In this document: piece after piece, positions 1 through 8,019 of the stretch
How positions within the stretch are numbered: position 1 is the stretch's first letter
Layout: the number at the start of each line of letters is the position of its first letter
NCBI GenBank assembly: GCA_024742305.1
Contig: JANSYQ010000021.1
Span: 1 to 61,174 of the forward strand
Length of the DNA: 61,174 nt
Source of the DNA: a bacterium
Lineage (GTDB): Bacteria; Bacteroidota; Bacteroidia; Flavobacteriales_D; Crocinitomicaceae
Direction: 5' to 3'
Program-made: the position numbers and the translations under genes
Notes under the pieces: generated by a model
Databases searched by the model: none
Seen by the model: only the letters and a program-made list of their open reading frames with translations
What the model was told of the DNA's origin: nothing

Positions 1-1
1 C

Positions 2-883
2 ATGGTTCGCCGCGGAGAGCGCACGCACATGTGCGGTGGGTTGGGGTGCCAGTTGTTGACCAGATGTTTGCCCGAGCTCGTGGTTTTGTTTGACAAGTGC
101 GCATACATCGCATGGCAATTGCTGTATCAAAAAAATGGAGCAGCGTTAGCGAATGATTTCGAAATGATTACGGAAGGTCGTACGTCGCGACAACTTTCTT
201 CCACCAACACTATTATCGGTGATGCCAACAAAATTTTCCTAGAGGAAGGAGCAAAGGTAGAGGGATGTACGCTCAATACCAACGACGGACCGATTTACGT
301 CGGGAAAGACGCCGAAATCATGGAAGGCAGCTTGGTTCGCGGACCTTTCGCTATGAACGAGAAATCTACATTAAAGCTGGGAACGAAAGTTTACGGACCG
401 ACGACCCTCGGACCGCATTGCAAAGTTGGAGGAGAGGTGAACAATGTCATTTTTCAGGCATACTCGAATAAAGGTCACGACGGCTTCCTAGGAAACTCCG
501 TGATTGGAGAATGGTGCAATTTGGGCGCCGATACCAACTGTTCCAATCTCAAGAACAACTACGGCAACGTGAAAACCTACAATTTTCGAACGCAGTCAGA
601 AGAGCAAACCAACGTCCAGTTCATGGGACTGATGATGGGCGATCATTCCAAATGCGGCATTAACACCATGTTCAATACGGCGACTGTAGTTGGTGTGTCA
701 GCGAATGTTTTCGGAGCCGAATTCCCGCCAAAATATGTTCCTTCCTTCTCTTGGGGAATGCACGGCGACCGTTACAAATTGGAAAAAGCATTGGAAAGCG
801 CAAACAACATGATGGCGCGCAGAGGATTGGAACTAACGGCTGAGGAAGTGGCGATTTTGGAGTATTTGGCAGGAATGGGGTAG
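2..883 (+). CDS. GlmU-like sugar nucleotidyltransferase, C-terminal part (5' truncated by window edge)
   Basis: From about residue 44 the protein matches the family of Bacteroidota GlmU-like putative sugar nucleotidyltransferases: a left-handed beta-helix made of hexapeptides, with the family signatures NTNDGPIYVGKDAEIMEGS, GPTTLGPHCKVGGEVNN, SNKGHDGFLGNSVIGEW, LKNNYGNVK and MGDHSKCGINTMFN. The family is about 390 residues long, so roughly the first 100 residues are missing and the ATG at position 2 is probably internal. The first 35-40 residues are Cys- and Arg-rich and GC-rich and do not resemble the family, so the extreme edge may hold assembly error or a frameshift. The role in the family is inferred as transfer of a nucleotidyl or acyl group in cell-envelope sugar synthesis; the substrate is not known. 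Confidence 0.85.
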   Translation: MVRRGERTHMCGGLGCQLLTRCLPELVVLFDKCAYIAWQLLYQKNGAALANDFEMITEGRTSRQLSSTNTIIGDANKIFLEEGAKVEGCTLNTNDGPIYVGKDAEIMEGSLVRGPFAMNEKSTLKLGTKVYGPTTLGPHCKVGGEVNNVIFQAYSNKGHDGFLGNSVIGEWCNLGADTNCSNLKNNYGNVKTYNFRTQSEEQTNVQFMGLMMGDHSKCGINTMFNTATVVGVSANVFGAEFPPKYVPSFSWGMHGDRYKLEKALESANNMMARRGLELTAEEVAILEYLAGMG

Positions 884-893
884 GATGTTCGTT

Positions 894-1097
894 TCATCGA
901 ACCAAATAACCGGCAACAAGGAAAGCGAAACCGGTCAGCACTCCAATGAAGAGCAGCGGATATCGAAAAATATAGAAGCCCAACGACATTTCGGACTTAT
1001 CCACTTTTTTATCTTCGAGCGCTCTGAAGTATGCCCAAATACTAAAGAATAGAATAAAAGCAAATCCGACAATAATTAGTCTCGTGCTTAATGTCAT
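894..1097 (-). CDS. small hypothetical protein with two membrane segments
   Basis: A 67-residue protein with two predicted transmembrane helices, residues about 7-24 and 48-65, separated by a short charged loop (EDKKVDKSE). I do not recognise the family. It ends 11 bp from the stop of the convergent GlmU-like gene and lies downstream of mazF with a 36-bp gap on the same strand, so it could be read from the mazEF transcript. No function is assigned. Confidence 0.55.
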   Translation of the reverse strand: MTLSTRLIIVGFAFILFFSIWAYFRALEDKKVDKSEMSLGFYIFRYPLLFIGVLTGFAFLVAGYLVR

Positions 1098-1133
1098 GGT
1101 TGGAAGTTGTTATTCATTTCAAGAAGGTATAAC

Positions 1134-1457
1134 CTAGTCGACAAACGTCTCTCGGATGACATCTTTACATTCCCTGATTTCCTTATCTGAAAGAGAACCA
1201 AACTTTTTTACAACCCGCAGTTTATCAATTGTTCTTATTTGATCAATTACTACCCATCCAGTTTTATCATCATGTTCAATTTTGATTCTTGTTGGGTACT
1301 TGCGACTTTTTGTTGTCATAGGTACAATCGTAATGGTGCGTAGGTTGTTATTTATCTCGTTTGGGGAGATAATTACACAAGGGCGGGTTTTCTTAATCTC
1401 ACTTCCTATTGTGGGGTCAAGATTCACCAAAACAATTTCGTATTGATTCAGCTCCAT
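1134..1457 (-). CDS. mazF: MazF/PemK-type mRNA interferase toxin
   Basis: A 107-residue protein of typical MazF length. It shows the fold signatures VNLDPTIGSEIKKTRPCVIISP near the N-terminus (residues about 11-32), then TITIVPMTTKSRKYPTRI, then WVVIDQIRTIDKLRV; the Arg and Thr of these segments form the RNase site in the family. The family cleaves single-stranded mRNA at short motifs and stops growth when free of antitoxin. The start codon overlaps the last 10 bp of the upstream antitoxin gene, the usual coupled arrangement. It lies at one end of an AT-rich accessory block that also holds a nucleotidyltransferase/DUF262 pair. Confidence 0.93.
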   Translation of the reverse strand: MELNQYEIVLVNLDPTIGSEIKKTRPCVIISPNEINNNLRTITIVPMTTKSRKYPTRIKIEHDDKTGWVVIDQIRTIDKLRVVKKFGSLSDKEIRECKDVIRETFVD

Positions 1458-1693
1458 TCATCAAAGTTTTCGTCATCAAATACGTCATTAAAGAGGAGTT
1501 CATCGTCTCCTTCTTCATGCATTTTCTTGAAAGCTTTGTCCCAACCTTTTCTCGGTTCCGAGATGGGACGTAAAATGATTTGTCCCTTTTCCAGGATCAT
1601 CTCTACTTTATCTGTGATGTTATAGCGTTCAAGAATTGTTTTGGATAACCGAAAACCTTTAGAATTTCCTATTTTGATAATGGATATTTCCAT
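1448..1693 (-). CDS. mazE: MazE-type antitoxin (AbrB/SpoVT fold)
   Basis: An 81-residue protein. The N-terminal half (residues 1-45, with IKIGNSKGFRLSK and later GQIILRPI) is a swapped-hairpin AbrB/MazE DNA-binding domain. The acidic C-terminal tail (EEGDDELLFNDVFDDENFDEW) is the part that in this family wraps and blocks the MazF dimer. It is the first gene of the toxin-antitoxin operon, overlaps mazF by 10 bp, and has a well-formed Bacteroidota promoter just upstream. As in other mazEF modules the antitoxin probably represses its own promoter; this is inference. Confidence 0.92.
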   Translation of the reverse strand: MEISIIKIGNSKGFRLSKTILERYNITDKVEMILEKGQIILRPISEPRKGWDKAFKKMHEEGDDELLFNDVFDDENFDEWS

Positions 1694-1718
1694 AGCCGAC
1701 CTGTTTTTAGTGTAATTA

Positions 1719-1749
1719 CAAAGTTATTACATTTGAACGATTCTTGCAA
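1719..1749 (-). promoter_or_regulatory. promoter of mazEF
   Basis: On the minus strand the sequence gives TTG (1749-1747), 20 bases, then TAACTTTG (1726-1719), matching the Bacteroidota primary-sigma consensus TTG-N19-TAnnTTTG with one extra spacer base. The -7 box ends 25 bases before the mazE ATG, so the leader would be short. Confidence 0.75.
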
Positions 1750-1808
1750 GTTTGGTTACGGTTTTAGTCCTCAACTCGTATTCTCAGACATAGCCGCAGA
1801 AGTACAAG

Positions 1809-2348
1809 TTAATTATACAAATACTTGGAAAGGGGAATTGCGGGTCTTGACTTTATTTCCTCTACGTTCATTTGAATGAGGATTTCCGAAATATCGTCAA
1901 GCTTTGCTCTATTCCACGATAAACCTTTAGTAGGCACCACAATTGAGGTCGCCATTTTTTCGAATTCGCCTATTCTTTTTGAATAAAAAGTAGCATGTAT
2001 TTCAAGTATGTAGAAAATTCCTTTTTTAGTTCGATAGAACCTTGTTTTATCTAAGTTATACTTCAGGGATTTTCCACGCTTATTGATGATGAGTCTGTTA
2101 TTTTCTGAATCAATAGCGATTGATTTTGGCACTTTCCGAATGTATACCCAAATAGGGGAGGCGAGGATGAAAAACACGAAAAATGTCAACAACGCGCTAC
2201 CTGGATTAAGTATAGAGTCAAGAAGATTTTCGTCCTCCCGAACGGAACGTCTGATTGCCACCAAAACGTGAATTCCGCATCCGTAAATAATGCAGTAAAA
2301 GAATATTAGTAGAATGTCTGAGGGTTTACCCTTCCAATGTTTTATCAT
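1809..2348 (-). CDS. hypothetical membrane protein
   Basis: A 179-residue protein with two predicted membrane helices (about residues 12-31 and 50-68), followed by a soluble C-terminal half rich in beta-type segments (ENNRLIINKRGKSLKYNL, FYILEIHATFY) that resembles a small PH-like or cytosolic sensor domain, though I cannot place it in a family. It lies alone between mazEF and the DUF262 gene, with gaps of about 115 and 76 bp. Its base composition is AT-rich like the rest of the block, which suggests it arrived with the accessory genes. No function is assigned. Confidence 0.6.
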   Translation of the reverse strand: MIKHWKGKPSDILLIFFYCIIYGCGIHVLVAIRRSVREDENLLDSILNPGSALLTFFVFFILASPIWVYIRKVPKSIAIDSENNRLIINKRGKSLKYNLDKTRFYRTKKGIFYILEIHATFYSKRIGEFEKMATSIVVPTKGLSWNRAKLDDISEILIQMNVEEIKSRPAIPLSKYLYN

Positions 2349-2424
2349 TTTAATACTTAATTTCAGCTATGGATGGGATATGAAGCGAAGCATTTCGCAG
2401 GGTGCAGTGATTTTATAAATATTT

Positions 2425-3429
2425 TTAGCTGTTAGCTATATGGCTGTTACCTTTAAGTATTTCACTTCGTCTTACCCTAGCATTTCTGCTATTGGTTCCT
2501 GCATACATATTTGCATAATACAAGGCGAACGGATTTTCATCCTTGTTCCCACTTCTGTTTTGCATAACGTTCGACTCAAAAGCGATCAATTCTTCAATTA
2601 TGTCATTGATATTTGTATTATTAAACATCAATTCACACAGCAAGGTATAGTAATTTGATTTTCTATACCACATTGAATCAGATTCAAGGGCACTGTCATT
2701 AATCGCAAGAATTGTTTCAGATAACAAGGTTTTGATCAAATCGAAATTTGGATATTCGTCATTATAAAGTGCAATATACCTCTCTACTTCCTTGTCTGCA
2801 GGAAAATACCCACCTTCTTCATAAGTCGCCATAACCAAAAGCAAAAAATGTAAGTCAGCCATTCTAGTAAGTTCGCTTTCACTGAAAATAGGCACTTTAA
2901 ATTCTATGTCATTGAGTAACTCAAGAATCTCTTTGGCACATTTGATAAATTGACCATCATAAATTGCATTATTAATCTCTATGGCCGTTAATGTGAATTT
3001 TGTGGAGTTAATTCTCTGAAAAATTTCTATCATAGTATCAGAAGAAACATCTTTTAAATCTCGTACTGTTACATCATAGTTCAGAAAATCTGTTTTATCT
3101 TCGTCTTTCAAAGCACTGAATTTTGGAATCGATTTCTCAAACTCGTGAGTACCTTCTATATATCTTTTGATGGTTGTCAACCTCTGTTGTCCGTCAACAA
3201 CGACGTTTTGAGTTGAAAGTGTGTCTAAGTCTATCCCTTTTTGAGAAATGTAAATCTCAGGAAAAGGGTAGCCATCTAAAATGGTTTTAATAAAATTTTC
3301 CATATGCTCGGAAGTCCAAACGAAACCTCGTTGGAATTCAGGTTGCAGGATTAGTTCATTTCTTTGAATTTTACCAATTAAATCCGATATTGTTTTCTTA
3401 TCCGGAGTTGCTTGTATTTGTTTTGCCAT
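2425..3429 (-). CDS. DUF262 (GmrS-like, DGQQR motif) protein without HNH domain
   Basis: A 334-residue protein whose first 110 residues form a DUF262 domain: LQPEFQRGFVW (about 30-40), a helix ending in DGYPFPEIYI (about 53-62), and the ParB-like nucleotide-binding motif VVDGQQRLTT (about 77-86). In GmrSD type IV restriction systems this domain uses NTP to drive cleavage of modified phage DNA, and a DUF1524 HNH nuclease supplies the cut. No HNH or DUF1524 motif is visible here; the remaining 220 residues are mostly helical. The start codon is 3 bp after the stop of the upstream nucleotidyltransferase gene, so the two are almost certainly co-translated. A defence or toxin-antitoxin role is inference from domain and context. 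Confidence 0.85.
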   Translation of the reverse strand: MAKQIQATPDKKTISDLIGKIQRNELILQPEFQRGFVWTSEHMENFIKTILDGYPFPEIYISQKGIDLDTLSTQNVVVDGQQRLTTIKRYIEGTHEFEKSIPKFSALKDEDKTDFLNYDVTVRDLKDVSSDTMIEIFQRINSTKFTLTAIEINNAIYDGQFIKCAKEILELLNDIEFKVPIFSESELTRMADLHFLLLVMATYEEGGYFPADKEVERYIALYNDEYPNFDLIKTLLSETILAINDSALESDSMWYRKSNYYTLLCELMFNNTNINDIIEELIAFESNVMQNRSGNKDENPFALYYANMYAGTNSRNARVRRSEILKGNSHIANS

Positions 3430-3432
3430 AAA

Positions 3433-4038
3433 CTATTCTTTTACAGTCTTTTGAATTTGTGATATACTGCTTTTATAGTACTTCTCAGCATATGCTTGAT
3501 TCTTAAATAACCCTGCTTTAACCTTATAATTTCCTACTTCTGTTTTCCCATATGAAATTGCTCGAAAAAAATCATCCCATTTTTTTCTAAGTTCTTCAAA
3601 TTCTGGTGAATTTGAAGGAAGTAAATCAGGTCGCATCCAACCGGTACTAAAATACTTGATAAACTTTATATATCGCAAGTATTGATCTCTTCTTAGTAGA
3701 ATTTCTCGATACCTCAATCTGTATGTATAATTCGAAATTATTTCAAAGAAATGTTCGAATAATTCTTCATTGCAAATTGTTATATCAATATCAGATTCAT
3801 ATGAGAATTTAGTAAACTTGTAAGGGCTAAACCCAAATCTTGATGAGCCAACGATATTTATATCAGAATATTGAATTCCAAAGTTATCTGCTATCCTTTT
3901 TGAAAAATCATAATATTCATCATCTCTATTTCTAAAAACAAAAGGAGTTCCATTAAAAAAATATTTCTGAACAAAAGCAGTTTGTTCTTCTTCTGATCGA
4001 ATTTCAATAATTTCAGCCTTGTATTCTTCAATAGTCAT
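3433..4038 (-). CDS. Pol-beta-type nucleotidyltransferase-like protein paired with DUF262
   Basis: A 201-residue protein with a nucleotidyltransferase signature: NIVGSSRFGFSP (about residues 61-72), then after a short insert SDIDITI (about 82-88). This fits the hG[GS]-x-D-h-D pattern of the Pol-beta superfamily, with the two metal-binding Asp residues in place. Relatives include MNT antitoxins, AbiEii-type toxins and CD-NTases, but the insert between GS and DID is longer than usual and I cannot assign a subfamily. It is the first gene of a two-gene operon with the DUF262 gene (3-bp gap) and has its own promoter. It could modify the partner, a tRNA or a small nucleotide; the sequence does not decide. 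Confidence 0.75.
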   Translation of the reverse strand: MTIEEYKAEIIEIRSEEEQTAFVQKYFFNGTPFVFRNRDDEYYDFSKRIADNFGIQYSDINIVGSSRFGFSPYKFTKFSYESDIDITICNEELFEHFFEIISNYTYRLRYREILLRRDQYLRYIKFIKYFSTGWMRPDLLPSNSPEFEELRKKWDDFFRAISYGKTEVGNYKVKAGLFKNQAYAEKYYKSSISQIQKTVKE

Positions 4039-4084
4039 TCTGTGATAGTCTTTCTTTTTGCGCTTGCAGCGAATTACTTATACC

Positions 4085-4114
4085 AAAACCTACGTCATTT
4101 AATAGTTCAAACAA
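4085..4114 (-). promoter_or_regulatory. promoter of the nucleotidyltransferase-DUF262 operon
   Basis: Minus strand: TTG (4114-4112), exactly 19 bases, then TAGGTTTT (4092-4085), seven of eight matches to TAnnTTTG. It lies 47 bp upstream of the start at 4038. Confidence 0.55.
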
Positions 4115-4346
4115 CAATTATTAGTAAATCAGTAAATTGTAATACCTCCCAAGATACCAAAACATTCACATTTTTCACACGATTAATGAACTTCAATTCC
4201 ATTTTTATCTTCGCTTTTTTCAGCCTCCACTGACGAAATGGTAATTTTGGAATACCTCGCTGCCACCGAATAAGACAAATTTTCCGGTTCTGCGGAATGG
4301 CACAGCCTTTGACTTACTGCATTCACGTTATTGAAAACGAGATGAT

Positions 4347-4363
4347 GTGTCAAAAACTGACAC
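4347..4363. promoter_or_regulatory. inverted repeat upstream of lon (candidate heat-shock or stress operator)
   Basis: A perfect inverted repeat GTGTCA-aaaac-TGACAC, followed at once by a further TGAC-containing stretch (aatgacgtgac), lies 20 bp before the lon ATG. No TAnnTTTG box is evident there, so lon may use a different promoter type or an activator that binds this site. This is inference from symmetry and position. Confidence 0.45.
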
Positions 4364-4383
4364 AATGACGTGACTTTAGAATT

Positions 4384-6816
4384 ATGAGTGATTTTTTCGA
4401 TAAAATAAGAATAGACTTAAGCGCCGGAATGGAAGGTGACGGCGAATTCATACCATTGATTACCTCTGAGGAAGAGGAAACGATGAACCGTCAGCAATTT
4501 CCTGACGATTTGCCTATTTTGCCTTTGCGAAACAACGTACTGTTTCCCGGAGTTGTGATTCCCATAACCGTTGGGCGTGACAAATCCATCCGATTGATTC
4601 AAGACGCCAACAAAGGCAACAAGACCATTGGTGTGGTATCGCAGAAGAACAAAGAGGTGGAATCGCCGGAATTTGACGATTTACACAGCGTAGGTACCGT
4701 GGCACAGATCATCCGCATGTTAAAAATGCCGGATGGTAGTTCTACCGTGATTATCCAAGGAAAGCGTCGTTTCCAAATGGACAAACCTTTGCAAACGGAG
4801 CCATACCTGAGAGCAAAAGTACGCTTGCTGCAAGAGCAAAAAGTGGATAAGAAGGACAAAGAAATGGAAGCGGCATTCGAGACCATTCGAGAGTTGGCCC
4901 TTCAGATCATTGAGGAAAGTCCAAACATTCCGTCCGAAGCATCTTTCGCCATTGGAAACATCGAAAGTCCCACGTTCTTGGTGAATTTCATTTCCTCCAA
5001 CATGAACGCAGACGTTGCGAAAAAGCAAGATATGCTGGAAGAGTTGGACATGAAAAAACGGGTTCAAAAAGTGTTGGAACACCTGACTTTGGAGGCACAA
5101 ATGCTGGAAACACGTAAAGAAATTCAGACGAAAGTGCGCATGGACATGGATCGCCAACAACGCGAGTATTTCCTGCATCAACAAATGCGTACTATTCAAG
5201 ATGAATTGGGCGACAATCCACAAGATCAGGACTTCAAAGACATGCAAAAGCGCGCTTCGAAGAAGAAGTGGAACGAGACCGTGGAGAAACTGTTCTTCAA
5301 AGAGTTGGACAAGCTCGGACGCATGAATCCGCAAGGAGCAGAATACACCGTTCAGTTGAATTATTTGGATCTGATGTTGGATCTTCCATGGGGAGAATTC
5401 ACAAAAGATAATCTCGATTTGAACCGTGCCGAACGAATTTTAGAGCGTGATCATTTCGGGCTGGAGAAAGTAAAGGAGCGCATCCTCGAATACTTGGCCG
5501 TACTCAAATTGAAAGGGAACATGAAATCGCCGATTTTGTGTTTTTACGGACCTCCGGGAGTGGGGAAGACCTCGCTTGGAAAGTCCATTGCAGAAGCTTT
5601 GGGAAGAAAATACATTCGCATGTCCCTCGGTGGATTGCACGATGAGTCAGAGATTCGTGGTCACCGTAAAACCTACATCGGAGCCATGCCCGGTCGTGTG
5701 ATTCAAAACATTAAAAAGGCGGAAACGAGCAATCCCGTGTTTGTTTTGGATGAGATTGACAAGTTGGGGCGAAGCAATCACGGTGATCCTTCTTCAGCAA
5801 TGCTAGAGGTACTCGATCCCGAGCAAAACAGCGAGTTCTACGATAATTACGTGGAGACCGAATATGATTTGTCGAAGGTGATGTTCATTGCGACGGCAAA
5901 CTCTTTGGCGACCATTCAAGGTCCATTGCGCGATCGTATGGAGATCATTGAGGTGAACGGATATACGGTAGAGGAGAAGATTGAAATTGCGAAGCGTCAT
6001 CTACTTCCGAAGCAAATTAAGGAACACGGAATTAAGAAATCGAATATTTCCATTGACAAACGCTCGCTCGAAAAGGTGATTGAAGAATACACCAATGAAT
6101 CAGGCGTACGCGGTTTAGATAAAATGATTGCGAAAATCGTTCGTAACCGAGCGCGTCAAATTGCCATGGATCAGGAGTTTGAGGTGAAAGTGAAATCTGC
6201 GGATTTGAAGGGAATCTTAGGGGCTGGACGTACCAAAACAAAGTATGCCAACAACGATGTTGCGGGTGTCGTAACTGGCTTGGCATGGACGGCAGTTGGT
6301 GGAGACATCTTGTTTATTGAGTCTTCATTGACCAAAGGAAAGGGCAAATTGACGCTTACTGGAAACTTGGGCGATGTGATGAAGGAATCCGCGGTGATTG
6401 CGCTGGAGTACCTGAAATCGCATTGTGATATTCTCGACCTCAAACAAGAAGTATTTGATGAAAGTAACGTACACATCCACGTTCCGGAAGGCGCTACACC
6501 GAAAGATGGACCAAGCGCGGGAATCACGATGTTGACCTCACTGGCTTCTTCCTTTACCAACAGAAAAGTGAAGAAACATTTGGCGATGACAGGAGAGATT
6601 ACACTTCGTGGAGATGTTTTACCGGTGGGCGGTATTAAGGAGAAAATCTTGGCGGCGAAGCGCGCGAAAATCACGGAAATCATTCTCTGTGAGAAAAACC
6701 GTCAGGATGTTGACGAAATCAAAGAAGATTATTTGAAAGGACTCACATTCCACTACGTAACGAAGATGAAAGAAGTCTTGGATATCGCGCTAACGAATCA
6801 GAAGGCGAGACGATAA
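4384..6816 (+). CDS. lon: ATP-dependent Lon protease
   Basis: An 810-residue LonA-type protease, the length usual in Bacteroidota. Order of parts: N-terminal substrate-binding domain (about 40-240, beginning [14 protein letters not shown]), a coiled helical linker, the AAA+ module with Walker A GPPGVGKT at residues 389-396 and a Walker B VLDEIDK, and the C-terminal Ser-Lys protease domain. The catalytic Ser is Ser711 in PKDGPSAG and the Lys is Lys754 in GGIKEK, 43 residues apart as in E. coli Lon (Ser679/Lys722). It degrades misfolded and short-lived regulatory proteins, including many antitoxins, in the cytoplasm. That mazEF lies 3 kb away is a suggestive but unproven link. Confidence 0.98.
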   Translation: MSDFFDKIRIDLSAGMEGDGEFIPLITSEEEETMNRQQFPDDLPILPLRNNVLFPGVVIPITVGRDKSIRLIQDANKGNKTIGVVSQKNKEVESPEFDDLHSVGTVAQIIRMLKMPDGSSTVIIQGKRRFQMDKPLQTEPYLRAKVRLLQEQKVDKKDKEMEAAFETIRELALQIIEESPNIPSEASFAIGNIESPTFLVNFISSNMNADVAKKQDMLEELDMKKRVQKVLEHLTLEAQMLETRKEIQTKVRMDMDRQQREYFLHQQMRTIQDELGDNPQDQDFKDMQKRASKKKWNETVEKLFFKELDKLGRMNPQGAEYTVQLNYLDLMLDLPWGEFTKDNLDLNRAERILERDHFGLEKVKERILEYLAVLKLKGNMKSPILCFYGPPGVGKTSLGKSIAEALGRKYIRMSLGGLHDESEIRGHRKTYIGAMPGRVIQNIKKAETSNPVFVLDEIDKLGRSNHGDPSSAMLEVLDPEQNSEFYDNYVETEYDLSKVMFIATANSLATIQGPLRDRMEIIEVNGYTVEEKIEIAKRHLLPKQIKEHGIKKSNISIDKRSLEKVIEEYTNESGVRGLDKMIAKIVRNRARQIAMDQEFEVKVKSADLKGILGAGRTKTKYANNDVAGVVTGLAWTAVGGDILFIESSLTKGKGKLTLTGNLGDVMKESAVIALEYLKSHCDILDLKQEVFDESNVHIHVPEGATPKDGPSAGITMLTSLASSFTNRKVKKHLAMTGEITLRGDVLPVGGIKEKILAAKRAKITEIILCEKNRQDVDEIKEDYLKGLTFHYVTKMKEVLDIALTNQKARR

Positions 6817-6830
6817 AAACACTCAGAAAT

Positions 6831-6857
6831 AAAAGAGACCGCCCAATGGACGGTCTC
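6831..6857 (-). terminator. intrinsic terminator after the TPR lipoprotein gene (possibly bidirectional)
   Basis: Stem GAGACCG (6835-6841) with CGGTCTC (6851-6857) and a 9-base loop. Read on the minus strand it is followed by CTTTTATTT, so it ends the leftward transcript from 8019; it may also stop lon transcripts, which end 18 bp before it. Confidence 0.7.
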
Positions 6858-6921
6858 GATTCTGGTTTGTGAGATGGCTTTCCTCCTCACTTGGGTTTAC
6901 AGTGACTTCAAGTTACGAATT

Positions 6922-8019
6922 TTATTTCTTTCTTCTGTAAGAAATTGTCGCAATGATAATTCCCAGCACCAATCCAATCGTTCCGAACAGCAATCCCCAA
7001 AAGAAGCCGTTCTGTCCAGCAGGTTGAATTTTGTACCTTTTTGCCTTCTTTTGAGCGAGCTTTTGAAGGGAATCGTTTTGGGCCTTGTAGATCTCGAGTG
7101 AGTCCAATTGTTCAAATTGAATTGCATCAGCCGCTTCAAATTGCAAGGCTGCTGTATCTGCGGCGTAAATCAACAAATTCGGATCGATATCGCCAGTTTC
7201 CAAAAGGTCTTTGAACATAGGAGAGAAGCCTACATAAATATCTTCCCGACTTTTGATTTTCTTGATAAGATCTGCCAACGCCTCTCGATCTCGCAATGAT
7301 TGATAGTTGCTTTTTTCAAACTCCAATACGTAAATACGCGCCATTAGGGCATTTTCATAGGTATCGTACTCTTCACAATACTTTGCGTAAGTCCGTAGCA
7401 AGTTGGCAATTACCTTGTTGGGTGCTGGAGTAAAAGGAACACGTGTTCTGATCTGTGCTGCCAAATGATTTCGATGTCTACTCTGACCCTGACTTTTTTC
7501 TACTAGTTCTTCTACCGTCACAATTGGATGACTGATGTACCAACTGGAATTGGAACCATGAGCAATTTTCGCCTCCAAAATTTTAATGTGAATCCATTCG
7601 CTTCCATAGTGAGAGTCAGGATTAATCGCGTAACCCTTGCGGATCATGTTTAGCGCTTTCCCCAACTGTCCGTCCAATTCATAAGCAGTTCCTAAGTTGG
7701 CAATAATGATATACTCATCAGGATACTCCGCTGCGAGTGGCTCTAAAATTTGAATGGCTTTTTTTACTTCTCCCAGCTTCATGTAAAACAAAGCAATGTT
7801 GGACTCATTTTGAAAATCATCTTCACGTTGTCCACGTTTGGAGATCGCTTCGCCCAGCTTTCGTTGAATTTCCTCTTTATCAAAAGAGCGGTAATAGTCT
7901 GATAAATAAAAGATAGGGGTATGAAGTCGATCGCCGTTTAGGGTCATTCCATATTCATTTCCGCAAGCACTTGAAGTGAAGGTGAAAATTAAAAGCAAGA
8001 GGCTGAGCGTGTATTTCAT
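6922..8019 (-). CDS. TPR-repeat lipoprotein with C-terminal membrane anchor
   Basis: The start at 8019 (MKYTLSLLL) is preferred over an upstream ATG at 8040 because it gives a clean lipoprotein signal ending FTSSAC, with Cys about residue 19. Length about 365 residues. The middle holds tetratricopeptide repeats (for example SNIALFYMKLGEVKKAIQILEPLAAEYP and ANLGTAYELDGQLGKALNMIRKGYAINP, each cut short here), and the C-terminus has a membrane helix (FFWGLLFGTIGLVLGIIIATI) before a basic end. The protein is therefore held in the envelope at both ends, which is unusual. Possibly a scaffold; partner unknown. Confidence 0.8.
   Translation of the reverse strand: MKYTLSLLLLIFTFTSSACGNEYGMTLNGDRLHTPIFYLSDYYRSFDKEEIQRKLGEAISKRGQREDDFQNESNIALFYMKLGEVKKAIQILEPLAAEYPDEYIIIANLGTAYELDGQLGKALNMIRKGYAINPDSHYGSEWIHIKILEAKIAHGSNSSWYISHPIVTVEELVEKSQGQSRHRNHLAAQIRTRVPFTPAPNKVIANLLRTYAKYCEEYDTYENALMARIYVLEFEKSNYQSLRDREALADLIKKIKSREDIYVGFSPMFKDLLETGDIDPNLLIYAADTAALQFEAADAIQFEQLDSLEIYKAQNDSLQKLAQKKAKRYKIQPAGQNGFFWGLLFGTIGLVLGIIIATISYRRKK

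Larger units (their letters stand above)
4039..4383. other. intergenic region between divergent accessory operon and lon
   Basis: This 345-bp gap carries the leftward promoter of the nucleotidyltransferase operon at its left end and the lon upstream inverted repeat at its right end. I see no convincing gene in between; the short open frames there are AT-rich and lack any family signature. Confidence 0.6.

Noticed and set aside
4042-4233. Small plus-strand gene upstream of lon
   Set aside because: AT-rich frame that covers the promoter of the opposite operon; Phe/Asn-rich translation with no family trait.
4720-5334. 204-residue minus-strand frame inside lon
   Set aside because: Shadow of the lon coding sequence, with His/Phe/Leu-rich composition typical of antisense frames.
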